Virus record (IMG/VR): IMGVR_UViG_3300030427_000104 | Span: 1 to 36,651 of that record | Direction: 5' to 3' (one strand) | Source: a virus | DNA length: 36,651 nucleotides | Shown here: positions 5,108 through 12,606 of the stretch, one piece after another | How positions within the stretch are numbered: position 1 is the first letter of the stretch | Layout: each line of letters begins with the position of its first letter | Position numbers and translations under genes: made by a program | Notes under the pieces: generated by a model | What the model was told of the DNA's origin: nothing | What the model saw: the letters and a program-made list of their open reading frames with translations, nothing else | The model's database searches: none

Positions 5108-6159
5108 TGGTTATTATACCAGGCGCTCCGGTCCAAAGAAAGAGGAGTGAGGTTAATACGGCAGCACAAATACTTAGCTCAACCGCCGGGATCCTGCTTG
5201 AGCAGGTCATTAACTCCGTTTTTACATTTTGCCCAAAAGTGGACAAGCTAGAATTACTGTTATCCCTCACAGCGATCCTTACCCAGTACGATATTAAGCC
5301 AGCACTACTCCCTAATGGCCATCCGGATCTAGCCGCAAAAATTAAGTTATTCTTGGCAGGGAAAAAGCTCGAGGGCATTAGCCCATTAACTTTCGAAGCC
5401 TATAAGCTAGAACTCCGGATCTTCTCCGAGCACATTCACAAGGCCACAGACGAAATCACCACGTCGGATATCCGTCTTTTTCTTGGAGAGTTCGATTATC
5501 TCAAAACATCGTCAATCTCCAAGAAATTGTCTGTTTTGAAAAGTATGTTCGGGTGGCTCGCGAACGAAGGTGTAATCTCAAAGGACGTTACCAAGCAGAT
5601 CAAGCCGCCCAAGAAGGAAAAGCGGGTACCGAAGGCGCTAACGATAGAAGAACTTGAGATGATCAGGGAGGCCTGCATCTCTCCGCGTGAACGAGCACTC
5701 ATCGAGGTCTATTACGCGACAGGCGCCAGGCTCTCTGAGGTCCAATGCCTCAACCGCCAGGACATTGATTATCAAGCCATGTCAGTGTTGGTTGTCGGCG
5801 ATAAAGAGCGAACGGTTTACTTTAGCTTTAAGGCAATGTATCATTTAAAAAAATATCTAAAGAAACGTTCCGACACCGTGGAGGCTCTGTTTGTAACGGA
5901 GCGCAGGCCATATAGGCGGCTGTCGACGAAGGGTATCCAGAGAGCTGTTAAGGTCATTGCCGCCAGGTCCGAGGTCAAGAAAAACGTGCATACTCATGTG
6001 TTCAGACACACTTTCGCGACTTTGATGTTGAATAACGGGGCGGATCTGGTAGCTGTGCAGGGGCTACTGGGGCATGTAGATCCGGCCACCACATTAATAT
6101 ATTCAGTACTGTCCGATGAGAAACGTAAGCAATCACATAAACAATACCTTGTCCAGTAA
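5107..6159 (+). CDS. Tyrosine recombinase (integrase, XerC/D-like)
   Basis: The 350-residue protein has an N-terminal extension, a SAM-like core-binding domain (about 75-165) and a catalytic domain with the full set: R208 (ATGARLSE), K233 (GDKERTVYF), H297 and R300 (HTHVFRHTFAT), H323 (LLGHVDP) and nucleophile Y332 (TTLIYSVLS). It should catalyse site-specific strand exchange through a 3'-phosphotyrosine. The start is uncertain: the ATG at 5107 has a poor, hairpin-covered ribosome site and no better start is seen downstream. It ends in its own terminator. Its place between tail and lysis modules is unusual for a phage integrase, which normally lies at a prophage end. Confidence 0.9.
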   Translation: MVIIPGAPVQRKRSEVNTAAQILSSTAGILLEQVINSVFTFCPKVDKLELLLSLTAILTQYDIKPALLPNGHPDLAAKIKLFLAGKKLEGISPLTFEAYKLELRIFSEHIHKATDEITTSDIRLFLGEFDYLKTSSISKKLSVLKSMFGWLANEGVISKDVTKQIKPPKKEKRVPKALTIEELEMIREACISPRERALIEVYYATGARLSEVQCLNRQDIDYQAMSVLVVGDKERTVYFSFKAMYHLKKYLKKRSDTVEALFVTERRPYRRLSTKGIQRAVKVIAARSEVKKNVHTHVFRHTFATLMLNNGADLVAVQGLLGHVDPATTLIYSVLSDEKRKQSHKQYLVQ

Positions 6160-6183
6160 CGCCTTTCGGGGTGTTTCTTTTTT
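6158..6183 (+). terminator. Terminator after recombinase
   Basis: AACGCC at 6158-6163 pairs with GGTGTT at 6170-6175 (one G-T pair) around TTTCGG, followed by TCTTTTTTATTT. The stem overlaps the stop codon. Confidence 0.75.
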
Positions 6184-6266
6184 ATTTACAGGGTTTTCCT
6201 CCTTTGTGTCGAATTGGGTAAGTTGTCCAGACTCACCAATTCTACCTAGAGGGGAGGTGTAGAAAT

Positions 6267-6401
6267 ATGTCAGAAAGTAATAAGCCAGTAAGAAGACCAG
6301 CCAATGATTCATACGAAAAGCCGCCCGTAAGACAAGGCCAAGATCAACGATCCTTAGATAAGCCACCAGTTAGGACTCCTCAGGCCCCAAAGAAACCTTA
6401 A
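6267..6401 (+). CDS. 44-residue basic Pro-rich protein
   Basis: A GAGGGGAGGTG site precedes ATG 6267. The product is disordered and repetitive, with the unit KP(P)VR three times (NKPVRRP, EKPPVRQG, DKPPVRTP) and the ending QAPKKP. No family is recognised. It converges on the minus-strand gene 6370-7098, overlapping it by 32 bases at the 3' end. Repetition of the unit with codon differences supports real coding. A longer minus-strand frame through this region lacks a ribosome site. Confidence 0.5.
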   Translation: MSESNKPVRRPANDSYEKPPVRQGQDQRSLDKPPVRTPQAPKKP

Positions 6402-7098
6402 GCTTTTCCTCTTTTATAGGGATGTACTTACGTATCAAATCTATGTCATAGATCTTAATGTATAACCCAGCTTTAGTATCTACAAATACCTTATCTATGG
6501 GAATATCGTATTCCCTAACTAATTCGGTCATAAACCCAACGTCATTCAAGCATAAGCGTTCCGCCTCAAAAGTGCGGGACGCTTTTAATATTGTTCCGGT
6601 TATCGTTATGTTATCCGGTTTATCAAGACGCCCAATTTCAACTACTTGTGATTCGTGTTTTCCGAAAACTTCGTCCCATACAGATGTTGTGCTAGAAAAT
6701 TTTGCAATTCCTTGTTTAACTCGGACCCAATTAATTATTCCCTGTTGAAGTTTAAATCCCCATTTTACCCATATAGAACTCACCACGAAACTAACAATAA
6801 TACTTAAAAACAGAAACGCTAACAGAAAAGTAAAACTAGCAGAGGCATCCTTTAATTCAGCAATGGTCCAAATTCCGTTCGCCTTACCTACAAAATAGGG
6901 GATTTTAATGATGAGGTTGTACAAAGCAAGCGTAATAAACGATACGGGCAACCAAAACAAGGCTGCTATTGCTGTAAATTCTATAGGTGAATGTTTAGCG
7001 ACGGGGTTTAATCCAAACGATTGTAGCCAAAAGTAGACTAGTACGCCAGGGAGTAAAAACACTAATGTGCTTAGGAAATTATCCATTTTTTTGCTCAC
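6370..7098 (-). CDS. DUF6338-like membrane protein
   Basis: The 242-residue protein begins MDNFLSTLVFLLPGVLVYFW and matches my memory of the DUF6338 family opening. It has three membrane segments (about 8-26, 42-66, 88-113), followed by a soluble C-terminal half. Function is unknown; members occur beside phage and defence genes. The start is uncertain: GTG 7098 (SKKMDN) lies close to AAGGGG, while ATG 7085 has it 13 bases away. It is isolated by a hairpin upstream (7158-7184) and by the converging gene downstream, so it looks like an accessory insertion. Confidence 0.65.
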   Translation of the reverse strand: MSKKMDNFLSTLVFLLPGVLVYFWLQSFGLNPVAKHSPIEFTAIAALFWLPVSFITLALYNLIIKIPYFVGKANGIWTIAELKDASASFTFLLAFLFLSIIVSFVVSSIWVKWGFKLQQGIINWVRVKQGIAKFSSTTSVWDEVFGKHESQVVEIGRLDKPDNITITGTILKASRTFEAERLCLNDVGFMTELVREYDIPIDKVFVDTKAGLYIKIYDIDLIRKYIPIKEEKLKVSLGPEES

Positions 7099-7157
7099 AC
7101 CCCTTCTTTAGTTTATTTCGATGATAAGACTTCATTTCCTGCTTTCACCCACGAAAT

Positions 7158-7184
7158 AAGGACTAACCGAAGTGGTCAGCCCTT
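7158..7184 (-). terminator. Imperfect hairpin, possible terminator
   Basis: AAGG-CT-ACC (7158-7168) pairs with GGT-AG-CCTT (7174-7184), with two 1x1 mismatches. On the minus strand it is followed by ATTTCG. The 225-base gap 7099-7323 holds this and nothing else I can identify. Confidence 0.35.
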
Positions 7185-7323
7185 TCGTCGTTTAAGAACT
7201 CTTAGGGAAGGTCCTTGCTAGACATAATGAGTCAACAACCAAATATATCTACAAACCAGTGATACCAAGGGTTTAAGGGTATTTTTGATGGTTAGTATTT
7301 GATTATGCGCAGTAACTTTGCAT

Positions 7324-7653
7324 CTATTGTTTTTCAAGCTTACAAACTTTTTCGGTGATGCTGGCGATTTCATCAAAAAACAATTCACTGTCAATTTGCT
7401 GCAGAATTGTGATCGTATCTTTTAGCTCATTGATTTGCTGTTGCCCAGTATTACTCACAAAATCACCCTCTTTTCTGGTTTGTTTATTATCCTTCCAATA
7501 TCCAAATACATCTTTGAGATCGCAGCTGCCATCTAAATCTAAATGCGTACAATCAGTCGTAACAGTGCAGTCTACTAACCAAAGGGGTACAGGGGAACTA
7601 TGTTTTTCGGAAAATCTTTCACAATCATCTCCAAATATACATCTTTTAAACAT
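7324..7653 (-). CDS. Hypothetical Cys-containing protein, 109 residues
   Basis: No family recognised. The N-terminal half has five cysteines (MFKRCIFGDDCERF, VDCTVTTDCTHL, GSCDLKD), possibly a metal or disulfide site. The C-terminal half is a predicted coiled coil (QQQINELKDTITILQQIDSE). The frame is open to 7683, but AAGGAGGG lies 6 bases before the ATG at 7653. It is in the same direction as the ribbon-helix-helix gene just upstream and separated from it by a small hairpin. Confidence 0.6.
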   Translation of the reverse strand: MFKRCIFGDDCERFSEKHSSPVPLWLVDCTVTTDCTHLDLDGSCDLKDVFGYWKDNKQTRKEGDFVSNTGQQQINELKDTITILQQIDSELFFDEIASITEKVCKLEKQ

Positions 7654-7680
7654 TTTAGCCCTCCTTCCCATAAGTAAAGA

Positions 7681-7694
7681 CACCCCATAGGGTG
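7681..7694 (-). terminator. Short hairpin after ribbon-helix-helix gene
   Basis: CACCC (7681-7685) pairs with GGGTG (7690-7694). On the minus strand it is followed by TCTTTACTT, 3 bases past the stop of the gene at 7698. It is a weak terminator or attenuator. Confidence 0.4.
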
Positions 7695-7697
7695 CCC

Positions 7698-7874
7698 TTA
7701 CCTTTTCTTCTTAGCAGCCGCTTTTTCGGCCTCCGCTTCCTTCTCCTCTTCGATAAACTCTTTCATCTTTGCATTCACCCAAGGCGAAACTCTGATTCCC
7801 TTCTTGCCCGCATAATCACAAAATTCCTCGTAGATACCTGGTTCGATTGTGATGTTTAAGGATTTTCGAGTCAC
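7698..7874 (-). CDS. Ribbon-helix-helix (CopG/Arc-like) regulator
   Basis: The 58-residue product opens MTRKSLNITIEPGIYEEF: the alternating strand KSLNITI is the DNA-contacting ribbon, helix A is IYEEFCDYAGKKG, and RVSPWVNAKMKEFIEEE is helix B. A lysine/alanine-rich tail ends AAAKKKR. GTG start at 7874 with GGAGGTGG 6 bases upstream. The 100 bases upstream contain two palindromes 20 bp apart, good candidates for autoregulatory operators. It lies at the end of the tail operon, so it may regulate the accessory genes downstream. No toxin-like partner was recognised beside it. Confidence 0.75.
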   Translation of the reverse strand: MTRKSLNITIEPGIYEEFCDYAGKKGIRVSPWVNAKMKEFIEEEKEAEAEKAAAKKKR

Positions 7875-7938
7875 ACATAACCACCTCCAATAAGGTGATT
7901 ATATACCAAATTGTGGGGCTTGGGTTGCTTGCACATAC

Positions 7939-7970
7939 TTATGCGCATAACTGCGTGTTAATGTACATAA
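7939..7970 (-). promoter_or_regulatory. Two palindromes upstream of the RHH gene
   Basis: TTATGCGCATAA (7939-7950) is a perfect 12-bp palindrome. ATGTACAT (7961-7968) is a perfect 8-bp palindrome in a similar AT-flanked setting. Their centres are 20 bp apart, two helical turns, fitting cooperative binding of RHH dimers. A TATAAT for the minus strand lies near 7898-7903. Confidence 0.5.
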
Positions 7971-7985
7971 TAAGTCTACTGTTTA

Positions 7986-8156
7986 CTAAGCTAAGGCTGC
8001 AATTGTTCTTTCAGCAATAACAATTTCTACCTCAGAGCGTATCGGTAACTCAACTCCACCGATTAATTTTGTTTCAGGCACTTGCTCGGTAGTCATACGA
8101 TTTGCCATCACCAGTGTTGCGTAAGAGTTAACCAATTTCCCTTGTATAATCGTCAT
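7986..8156 (-). CDS. Small tail-operon protein, 56 residues (CD1375-like)
   Basis: The product MTIIQGKLVNSYATLVMANR continues with MTTEQVPETKL and ends VIAERTIAALA. The N-terminal 'SYA-LV-A-R-T-EQVP' pattern is shared with short proteins found just after tail fibres in clostridial phages (CD1375-like), of unknown role. It starts in a 4-base overlap (ATGA) with the upstream 85-residue gene, so it is translationally coupled. It is the last gene of the tail operon. Confidence 0.65.
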   Translation of the reverse strand: MTIIQGKLVNSYATLVMANRMTTEQVPETKLIGGVELPIRSEVEIVIAERTIAALA

Positions 8157-8410
8157 ATTAATCCAACCTCCATTAATAGATTTAGTGTTCTTAGCTCAAA
8201 TTCTGCTTGATCTATCTCGGCTCGTGTAGGCTCTAATAATGCTAGTTGTGCATCTAAAGCTATCTGTTCAAGGTCATCAATAAAACCACCCTCGGTTAAT
8301 ATCTGCCCTAATTCACCTTCATCTGATTGGGTAAATTCTTCCGGATCAAGAACCGTAGAGGTATCAACTACTTCGACGACTTTATTCAGTTTCAACTTTA
8401 TATATCTCAT
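8153..8410 (-). CDS. Hypothetical tail-operon protein, 85 residues
   Basis: Begins MRYIKLKLNKVVEVVDTSTV; the second half is acidic and helical. Comparable short genes lie after tail-fibre genes in Firmicute phages, and this one may assist fibre assembly, but I have no firm family. ATG 8410 overlaps the fibre stop as TAATG, with GGTGG 10 bases upstream, and is preferred to the ATG at 8428 that would overlap by 19 bases. Confidence 0.6.
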   Translation of the reverse strand: MRYIKLKLNKVVEVVDTSTVLDPEEFTQSDEGELGQILTEGGFIDDLEQIALDAQLALLEPTRAEIDQAEFELRTLNLLMEVGLI

Positions 8411-9714
8411 TATCCATTCGCCACCCATCTAAAGGCTTTACCAGAAGCGTTCATTCCATCAGTAACGTTAGAACCCGTAACAAAACCTGTTGATGTCATA
8501 CCCCCAAAGTTATCAGCAACATTTGGACTTGTACCTCTTACCCAGACTGATGCAGAACCATTGTCGTTTGCCTCGAACTGATTACTCCCACTTGTTTCAG
8601 TCGATTGTATACGTAAAAATTTAGATCTAAATCCCACCGTTATCGCCCTAGATGCCGTTCCATCCCCTGTATAGCTACCTACAGCAACAAGAGCCTTTTT
8701 ATCTAATTCCACTTTCGCTCCGGCAGGAGTGACCGCTGTTGTCGTACTGGTTCCCGCTGTAACTTCTGCGACTGTGGCATACTCTGTAACACCCGCTACC
8801 GTTTCGGATGCAGCATTTACTGTAACTTTAATTCCACTAGTTACCTGCCACCAATCATTTGCGGAATCCCATTTAACGGTGATGATTGCCCCTGCTTCAA
8901 TATCCCCCGTTTCTAAGGCATCGTTATAATATTTTCTTAAATCTTTCGCCCCACCACCAGCATCAAGCGTTGCCGCACCAGCATTGGCAGTCTTGCAGAA
9001 TATATCTAGCGTCATACCCTCTGTATAGGCAGTTATAACAGGATCAAGAGCAACAACATAAGCGTCTGTACTCCCTGCATCTTTTTTATAGTGATGCGCA
9101 TAATCTGCCTTATGTTCACCAAGGGCTTCGGCAACTACTCCCGCAGCTGTAACTCCTATTGCCGCCGCCGCATCGGCTTTTGTCTGTGCTCCAGCAGGTG
9201 TTTCCTTGGTTTCTAGGGCAGAATTGGTCTCGCTTCGTAAGTCATCTAGGTCCTGCGCAGTGGCATATACCAGGGATACGCTAATCACTGCTGACACATT
9301 CTCAGCGTTACCGATTATAGTATTAAGATTAAGCACCTCTTCTACCACGTCGGTACCCTCTGGAGGCAGATAATCAGCCAGGTCATCAGCATTAGCTACA
9401 CAGTAGAGTATCTCGCCTTCATCCGGATCCGTTGCAAATAATCCGACTTCGCGAACATACATCCCTACCAAAAGTCCCTGATTTGACAGCGATGTCCTTA
9501 CAGTAACTAAACCAAGATCGGAGGCTGAAATACTGGATATAGCCAGCGACATGGTTTCGTGTACTAAAGCGGTTAGGGTATTAAGTGTAGTCCCGTCCGG
9601 GAGGTAGCCGTCGCCAATGGCCGCCCGGGTATACACTATTGCGACACCAGTTTGACCTTTAGCCAATAAACTAAGCCCATCTTGAGTTAGTACCATTTTG
9701 TTATATTGAGCCAT
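8410..9714 (-). CDS. Tail fibre / collar protein
   Basis: 434 residues. The first 150 (MAQYNKMVLTQDGLSLLAKG, VYTRAAIGDGYLP) match the N-terminal baseplate-attachment domain of P2-type tail fibres (phage tail-collar fibre, DUF3751). The middle has fibre repeats (VNAASETVAGVTEYATVAEV, TTTAVTPAGAK), and the Gly/Ser/Thr-rich C-terminus (ending ASGKAFRWVANG) is the likely receptor-binding tip. It should set host range. It follows the gpI-type gene as in P2. The tip shows no sign of an invertible segment and no chaperone of the gpG type follows. Confidence 0.85.
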   Translation of the reverse strand: MAQYNKMVLTQDGLSLLAKGQTGVAIVYTRAAIGDGYLPDGTTLNTLTALVHETMSLAISSISASDLGLVTVRTSLSNQGLLVGMYVREVGLFATDPDEGEILYCVANADDLADYLPPEGTDVVEEVLNLNTIIGNAENVSAVISVSLVYATAQDLDDLRSETNSALETKETPAGAQTKADAAAAIGVTAAGVVAEALGEHKADYAHHYKKDAGSTDAYVVALDPVITAYTEGMTLDIFCKTANAGAATLDAGGGAKDLRKYYNDALETGDIEAGAIITVKWDSANDWWQVTSGIKVTVNAASETVAGVTEYATVAEVTAGTSTTTAVTPAGAKVELDKKALVAVGSYTGDGTASRAITVGFRSKFLRIQSTETSGSNQFEANDNGSASVWVRGTSPNVADNFGGMTSTGFVTGSNVTDGMNASGKAFRWVANG

Positions 9715-9719
9715 ATTTT

Positions 9720-10286
9720 TTAGACCCCCTCAGTAGTAAGGGTTATTGTTTTTCCAATGTGTAGAAACCCGCCAGAATACACTTCGTTCTGATTGTCACG
9801 CTGGATGGTGAATGACTCTAGCCAGGACCTGGTATTCTTAACGGAATTAATTGCCTTCTTTAGATTGTCAATGCTTATTTGACTGATTACCCTATCAGTA
9901 GTAACTACCTTAAACATGTATGGATCCCCGCCATAGTTGAACCACTCAGAGACCCAGGAATCATCAAAAATAGTGCTTAATGCCTGCTCCACTGCATAAG
10001 GCGTCCCCCTAGTTTTGTGAATTAGAGTCGACGTCTTTATGAGGTTACGCTTTTTCTCAACTGTTAGCGTAGCATCGTACCAATCAATGTGCATTTGCCA
10101 AGCTAAAAGATCAATTACCTCTTCGGGCAATTCGTCTATCCTAGACAGGAGAACACACTGGGCTATATCTGTCGAAACGGCCTGTAACTCAGGAGTTATG
10201 GCATCAGCTAATGCTTTGACTTGAGGGTCGCTTTTCAAGCTTTCTGGCAGGATACCTGCGAGACTAACTGAGTAGATATTAGTCAT
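9720..10286 (-). CDS. Tail protein I (P2 gpI-type baseplate protein)
   Basis: 188 residues with the gpI pattern: LAWQMHIDWYDATLTVEKKR and LIHKTRGTPYAVEQALSTIF. It is a baseplate edge component at the tail-fibre junction. The start overlaps the end of the gpJ gene by 8 bases. Order J-I-fibre is that of P2 and its relatives. Confidence 0.9.
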   Translation of the reverse strand: MTNIYSVSLAGILPESLKSDPQVKALADAITPELQAVSTDIAQCVLLSRIDELPEEVIDLLAWQMHIDWYDATLTVEKKRNLIKTSTLIHKTRGTPYAVEQALSTIFDDSWVSEWFNYGGDPYMFKVVTTDRVISQISIDNLKKAINSVKNTRSWLESFTIQRDNQNEVYSGGFLHIGKTITLTTEGV

Positions 10287-11397
10287 CTTCTAACCCTCCG
10301 TAGGTAACAGTCTCCATGTTATCACTCGCTACTTGGTATGATTCCACTGACTGGTATACCGGGAGAGTTGCCGCCGCCCTCTTGGCCCCGGCATTCTTTA
10401 CCCTAGTAATCAGTTCCGAAGGATCGATGGCTCGACCCAGTTTAGAATTCTGCCAAAGCTTGTAATCCTCCACGGCCTGCGTTACTTTGGTTTGTATGCT
10501 TGTGCTAATACTGGAATCTGCAGTATTTATCCAGTAAGTCAGTGCTATGTCATAGGTAACTTGCTCTGGCGCCAATACTTGCACATTATCCGTAAGCGGT
10601 CTTACTTTCTTATCACTGCAAACCGCAAACACTGCGTCAAGTATTTCCGTCCCTGGTATTTCTCCACCAACTAACAGTGGTCTGATCTCCACTACTCCCT
10701 CCGAAGGACTCCAAACTAATACATCAATAATCGTTTGGCTGGCCGTCTTGGCCCAGTATTGATACGCTCCACCTGGTCCAGCTACCGAAAAGCTTTCTGG
10801 TGCCTCGCGGATCCGCTCTGCATAAGGATCATCTGACTCAATGTCAGCTCCACCAGCGGATTCAGTGATATTTTCGATTGATGCCACCCAAGCTAGTGGC
10901 TTTACTAGCTTATTGATTTGACCTACGAGGTATCCGTTACCGATTGGACCAGTCACTGTGCATGTTGCCTCAATATCCGCTGTACTTTGACCTAGGGGGA
11001 CAGTGAACGCTGGTAATGCAAAGAATACATTATCGCCAGTGGTTACCAGAATGCCAGCATCCACTGCCTTCGCTTGGGATAATGCCTCTGTCAATGTTAA
11101 GCGCATGGTCGTTACGGCAGCATCTGGATTCAACCGTTCGGTGTCGCTAAAGGCTCCGAGATGGTTTAGAAAATCCCCCGCAGAATAGCCGAGTAAGTTT
11201 TGCTTTGCGGAAAAATCAATGAGTACCCGCTGCTGTGCAATAATTGGCACAATACTCTGTATGAATAAGCGACGGGGATCAGCGGCAGCAAGTTGTTGGC
11301 CAGTTGCTAAAGCGTACCTACTTAATATGTCTGCCTCTATCTGTGCCGCTGATTTCTCAGCAAAATTCACATCTGGGAGATTAAAGCGTGCTGTCAT
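10279..11397 (-). CDS. Baseplate J-like protein (gpJ)
   Basis: 372 residues with the Baseplate_J domain. Visible signatures include DILSRYALATGQQLAAADPR near the start and the ESAGGADIESDDPYAERIRE segment around residue 180. It forms the wedge of the contractile-tail baseplate. It overlaps the gpW gene by 17 bases and gpI by 8, indicating tight translational coupling. Confidence 0.92.
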   Translation of the reverse strand: MTARFNLPDVNFAEKSAAQIEADILSRYALATGQQLAAADPRRLFIQSIVPIIAQQRVLIDFSAKQNLLGYSAGDFLNHLGAFSDTERLNPDAAVTTMRLTLTEALSQAKAVDAGILVTTGDNVFFALPAFTVPLGQSTADIEATCTVTGPIGNGYLVGQINKLVKPLAWVASIENITESAGGADIESDDPYAERIREAPESFSVAGPGGAYQYWAKTASQTIIDVLVWSPSEGVVEIRPLLVGGEIPGTEILDAVFAVCSDKKVRPLTDNVQVLAPEQVTYDIALTYWINTADSSISTSIQTKVTQAVEDYKLWQNSKLGRAIDPSELITRVKNAGAKRAAATLPVYQSVESYQVASDNMETVTYGGLEDD

Positions 11398-11695
11398 TAA
11401 TCATCACCCTCACTACGGGTTTTAGTAGCCCGTTTTGATCGCCATGGAAGCTAACTTTAGTTACTTTTGCCCTGGGCTCATATTTACGTATGGCTACCAC
11501 TAAGCGAGCCGTAATTTTCGCCTGTGCAATATTTACTGGCGCATCCACAAGCGGATTCCAAGCAAATCCCCTGTTCATCGGTGCGGAAAACTCTGGAGTA
11601 TCCAAGATCATTCGGACATTCTGTAAAATCTCCTTTGCTCCAGAAGCCCCGAAGTCAATGGAATTGAATTCGGTAGTGACATCTACTTCGTTCAC
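11381..11695 (-). CDS. Baseplate wedge protein W (gp25-like)
   Basis: 104 residues of the GPW/gp25 family: EILQNVRMILDTPEFSAPMN then RGFAWNPLVD is the family core. In gp25-type proteins this region includes the EPR motif, here YEPRAKVTKV near residue 72. It begins sheath polymerisation at the baseplate. It lies directly between gpU/gpV and gpJ. Confidence 0.9.
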   Translation of the reverse strand: MNEVDVTTEFNSIDFGASGAKEILQNVRMILDTPEFSAPMNRGFAWNPLVDAPVNIAQAKITARLVVAIRKYEPRAKVTKVSFHGDQNGLLKPVVRVMINDSTL

Positions 11696-12103
11696 TTAAC
11701 CAGCCTCCCGTACATATTCCTTCAATGTCAGATCAACCACCGCTGTCAGTAGCTTGCCATCGCCAGTGAAGGTTTTATGCTCCTCATTCAGTGCCTCTAA
11801 GTACCATAGATTATCAGTCATTGGTTCCCCTCCGATAACTAATACTGATGCCTCTCCTGTGTCACGCATATCCCGCAAGGCTTGTAATTCCTCTTGCGGG
11901 TTCAGCCCACTGAATGCATCAAGGCGAATAGAAAAACTGATCTGTTCCTGTCCAGGTCCGGCAAACTCAGATAGCGGTTTTTTACCGATAATATCGTGTG
12001 TCTCCCAGCGTCCGGATCCGCCACGCTTAAAACTGTCGAAGGTGCGCACTCTATCCATGGACACTTCAAAAACAATACCTCCAAGACTACCAACTACCCC
12101 CAT
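11696..12103 (-). CDS. Tail protein U-like (P2 gpU family)
   Basis: 135 residues. MGVVGSLGGIVFEVSMDRVR and WETHDIIGKKPLSEFAGPGQ followed by the ISFSIRLDAF strand are typical of Phage_P2_GpU. The frame opens at TTG 12109, but GGAGG lies about 9 bases before ATG 12103, so that start is preferred. In P2, U is a tail terminator. Here the position inside the baseplate genes, between V and W, differs from P2's order and is common in Firmicute myophages. Confidence 0.8.
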   Translation of the reverse strand: MGVVGSLGGIVFEVSMDRVRTFDSFKRGGSGRWETHDIIGKKPLSEFAGPGQEQISFSIRLDAFSGLNPQEELQALRDMRDTGEASVLVIGGEPMTDNLWYLEALNEEHKTFTGDGKLLTAVVDLTLKEYVREAG

Positions 12104-12105
12104 TC

Positions 12106-12606
12106 TCAACTACCTCCATTCGGCGGACTTGTAACACCATCGGGTGCAGTGTGGGTATGACTTTTGAGGCTGATGCCATCCGCTATTACATCTCCGGTTA
12201 CATTCACATTACCTAAAGCAACTATGTTGATCGGTCCCGAGGCATCTATTGTAAGCGTATGAGTTTCGCGGTTGTACTCAATAAACGTTCCATCTCCAAA
12301 TTCAACATAACGAACGTTTCTCCGTGCATCGGTACTAACGGGTGACGCATCTTTTTCTTGGTAAATGGATCCTAGAATAAACCCTTGAGCATTCCCGCTC
12401 GGTAAAAATAAACAGACTACCAGTTCGCCTTTATCGGGCATCCAGTAGTCTTTATTTTGCAGTGTATTCATTACTATTATTGGTAACCAAAATGATTCCG
12501 TGGCTGTTTTATCCTCAAAAAGTACTCTAACTAGATGCTTTTTCGGATCTGGATGGTATTTTGTTACCCTACCAATACGGATAAGATTCTTCAAAATAGA
12601 ATCCAT
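12106..12606 (-). CDS. Baseplate spike protein V (gpV-like)
   Basis: 166 residues. An OB-fold N-terminus (IGRVTKYHPDPKKHLVRVLF) with the VCLFLPSG-AQGFILGSIY pattern is followed by the beta-helix stem (NIVALGNVNVTGDVIADGIS) and the metal-tip-like end SHTHTAPDGVTSPPNGGS. Its HTHT motif suggests metal binding at the spike tip. It pierces the cell envelope. ATG 12606 overlaps the upstream stop (TAATG), with GGAGGGG upstream; the ATG at 12624 is rejected. Confidence 0.85.
   Translation of the reverse strand: MDSILKNLIRIGRVTKYHPDPKKHLVRVLFEDKTATESFWLPIIVMNTLQNKDYWMPDKGELVVCLFLPSGNAQGFILGSIYQEKDASPVSTDARRNVRYVEFGDGTFIEYNRETHTLTIDASGPINIVALGNVNVTGDVIADGISLKSHTHTAPDGVTSPPNGGS

Noticed and set aside
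4838-5251. Plus-strand 137-codon frame
   Set aside because: It overlaps the zinc-ribbon gene and recombinase in another frame. The zinc-ribbon frame has the ribosome site and meaningful cysteines.
6133-6366. Minus-strand 77-codon frame opposite the recombinase end
   Set aside because: No ribosome site; it spans the recombinase terminator, while the plus-strand 44-codon frame has a strong one.
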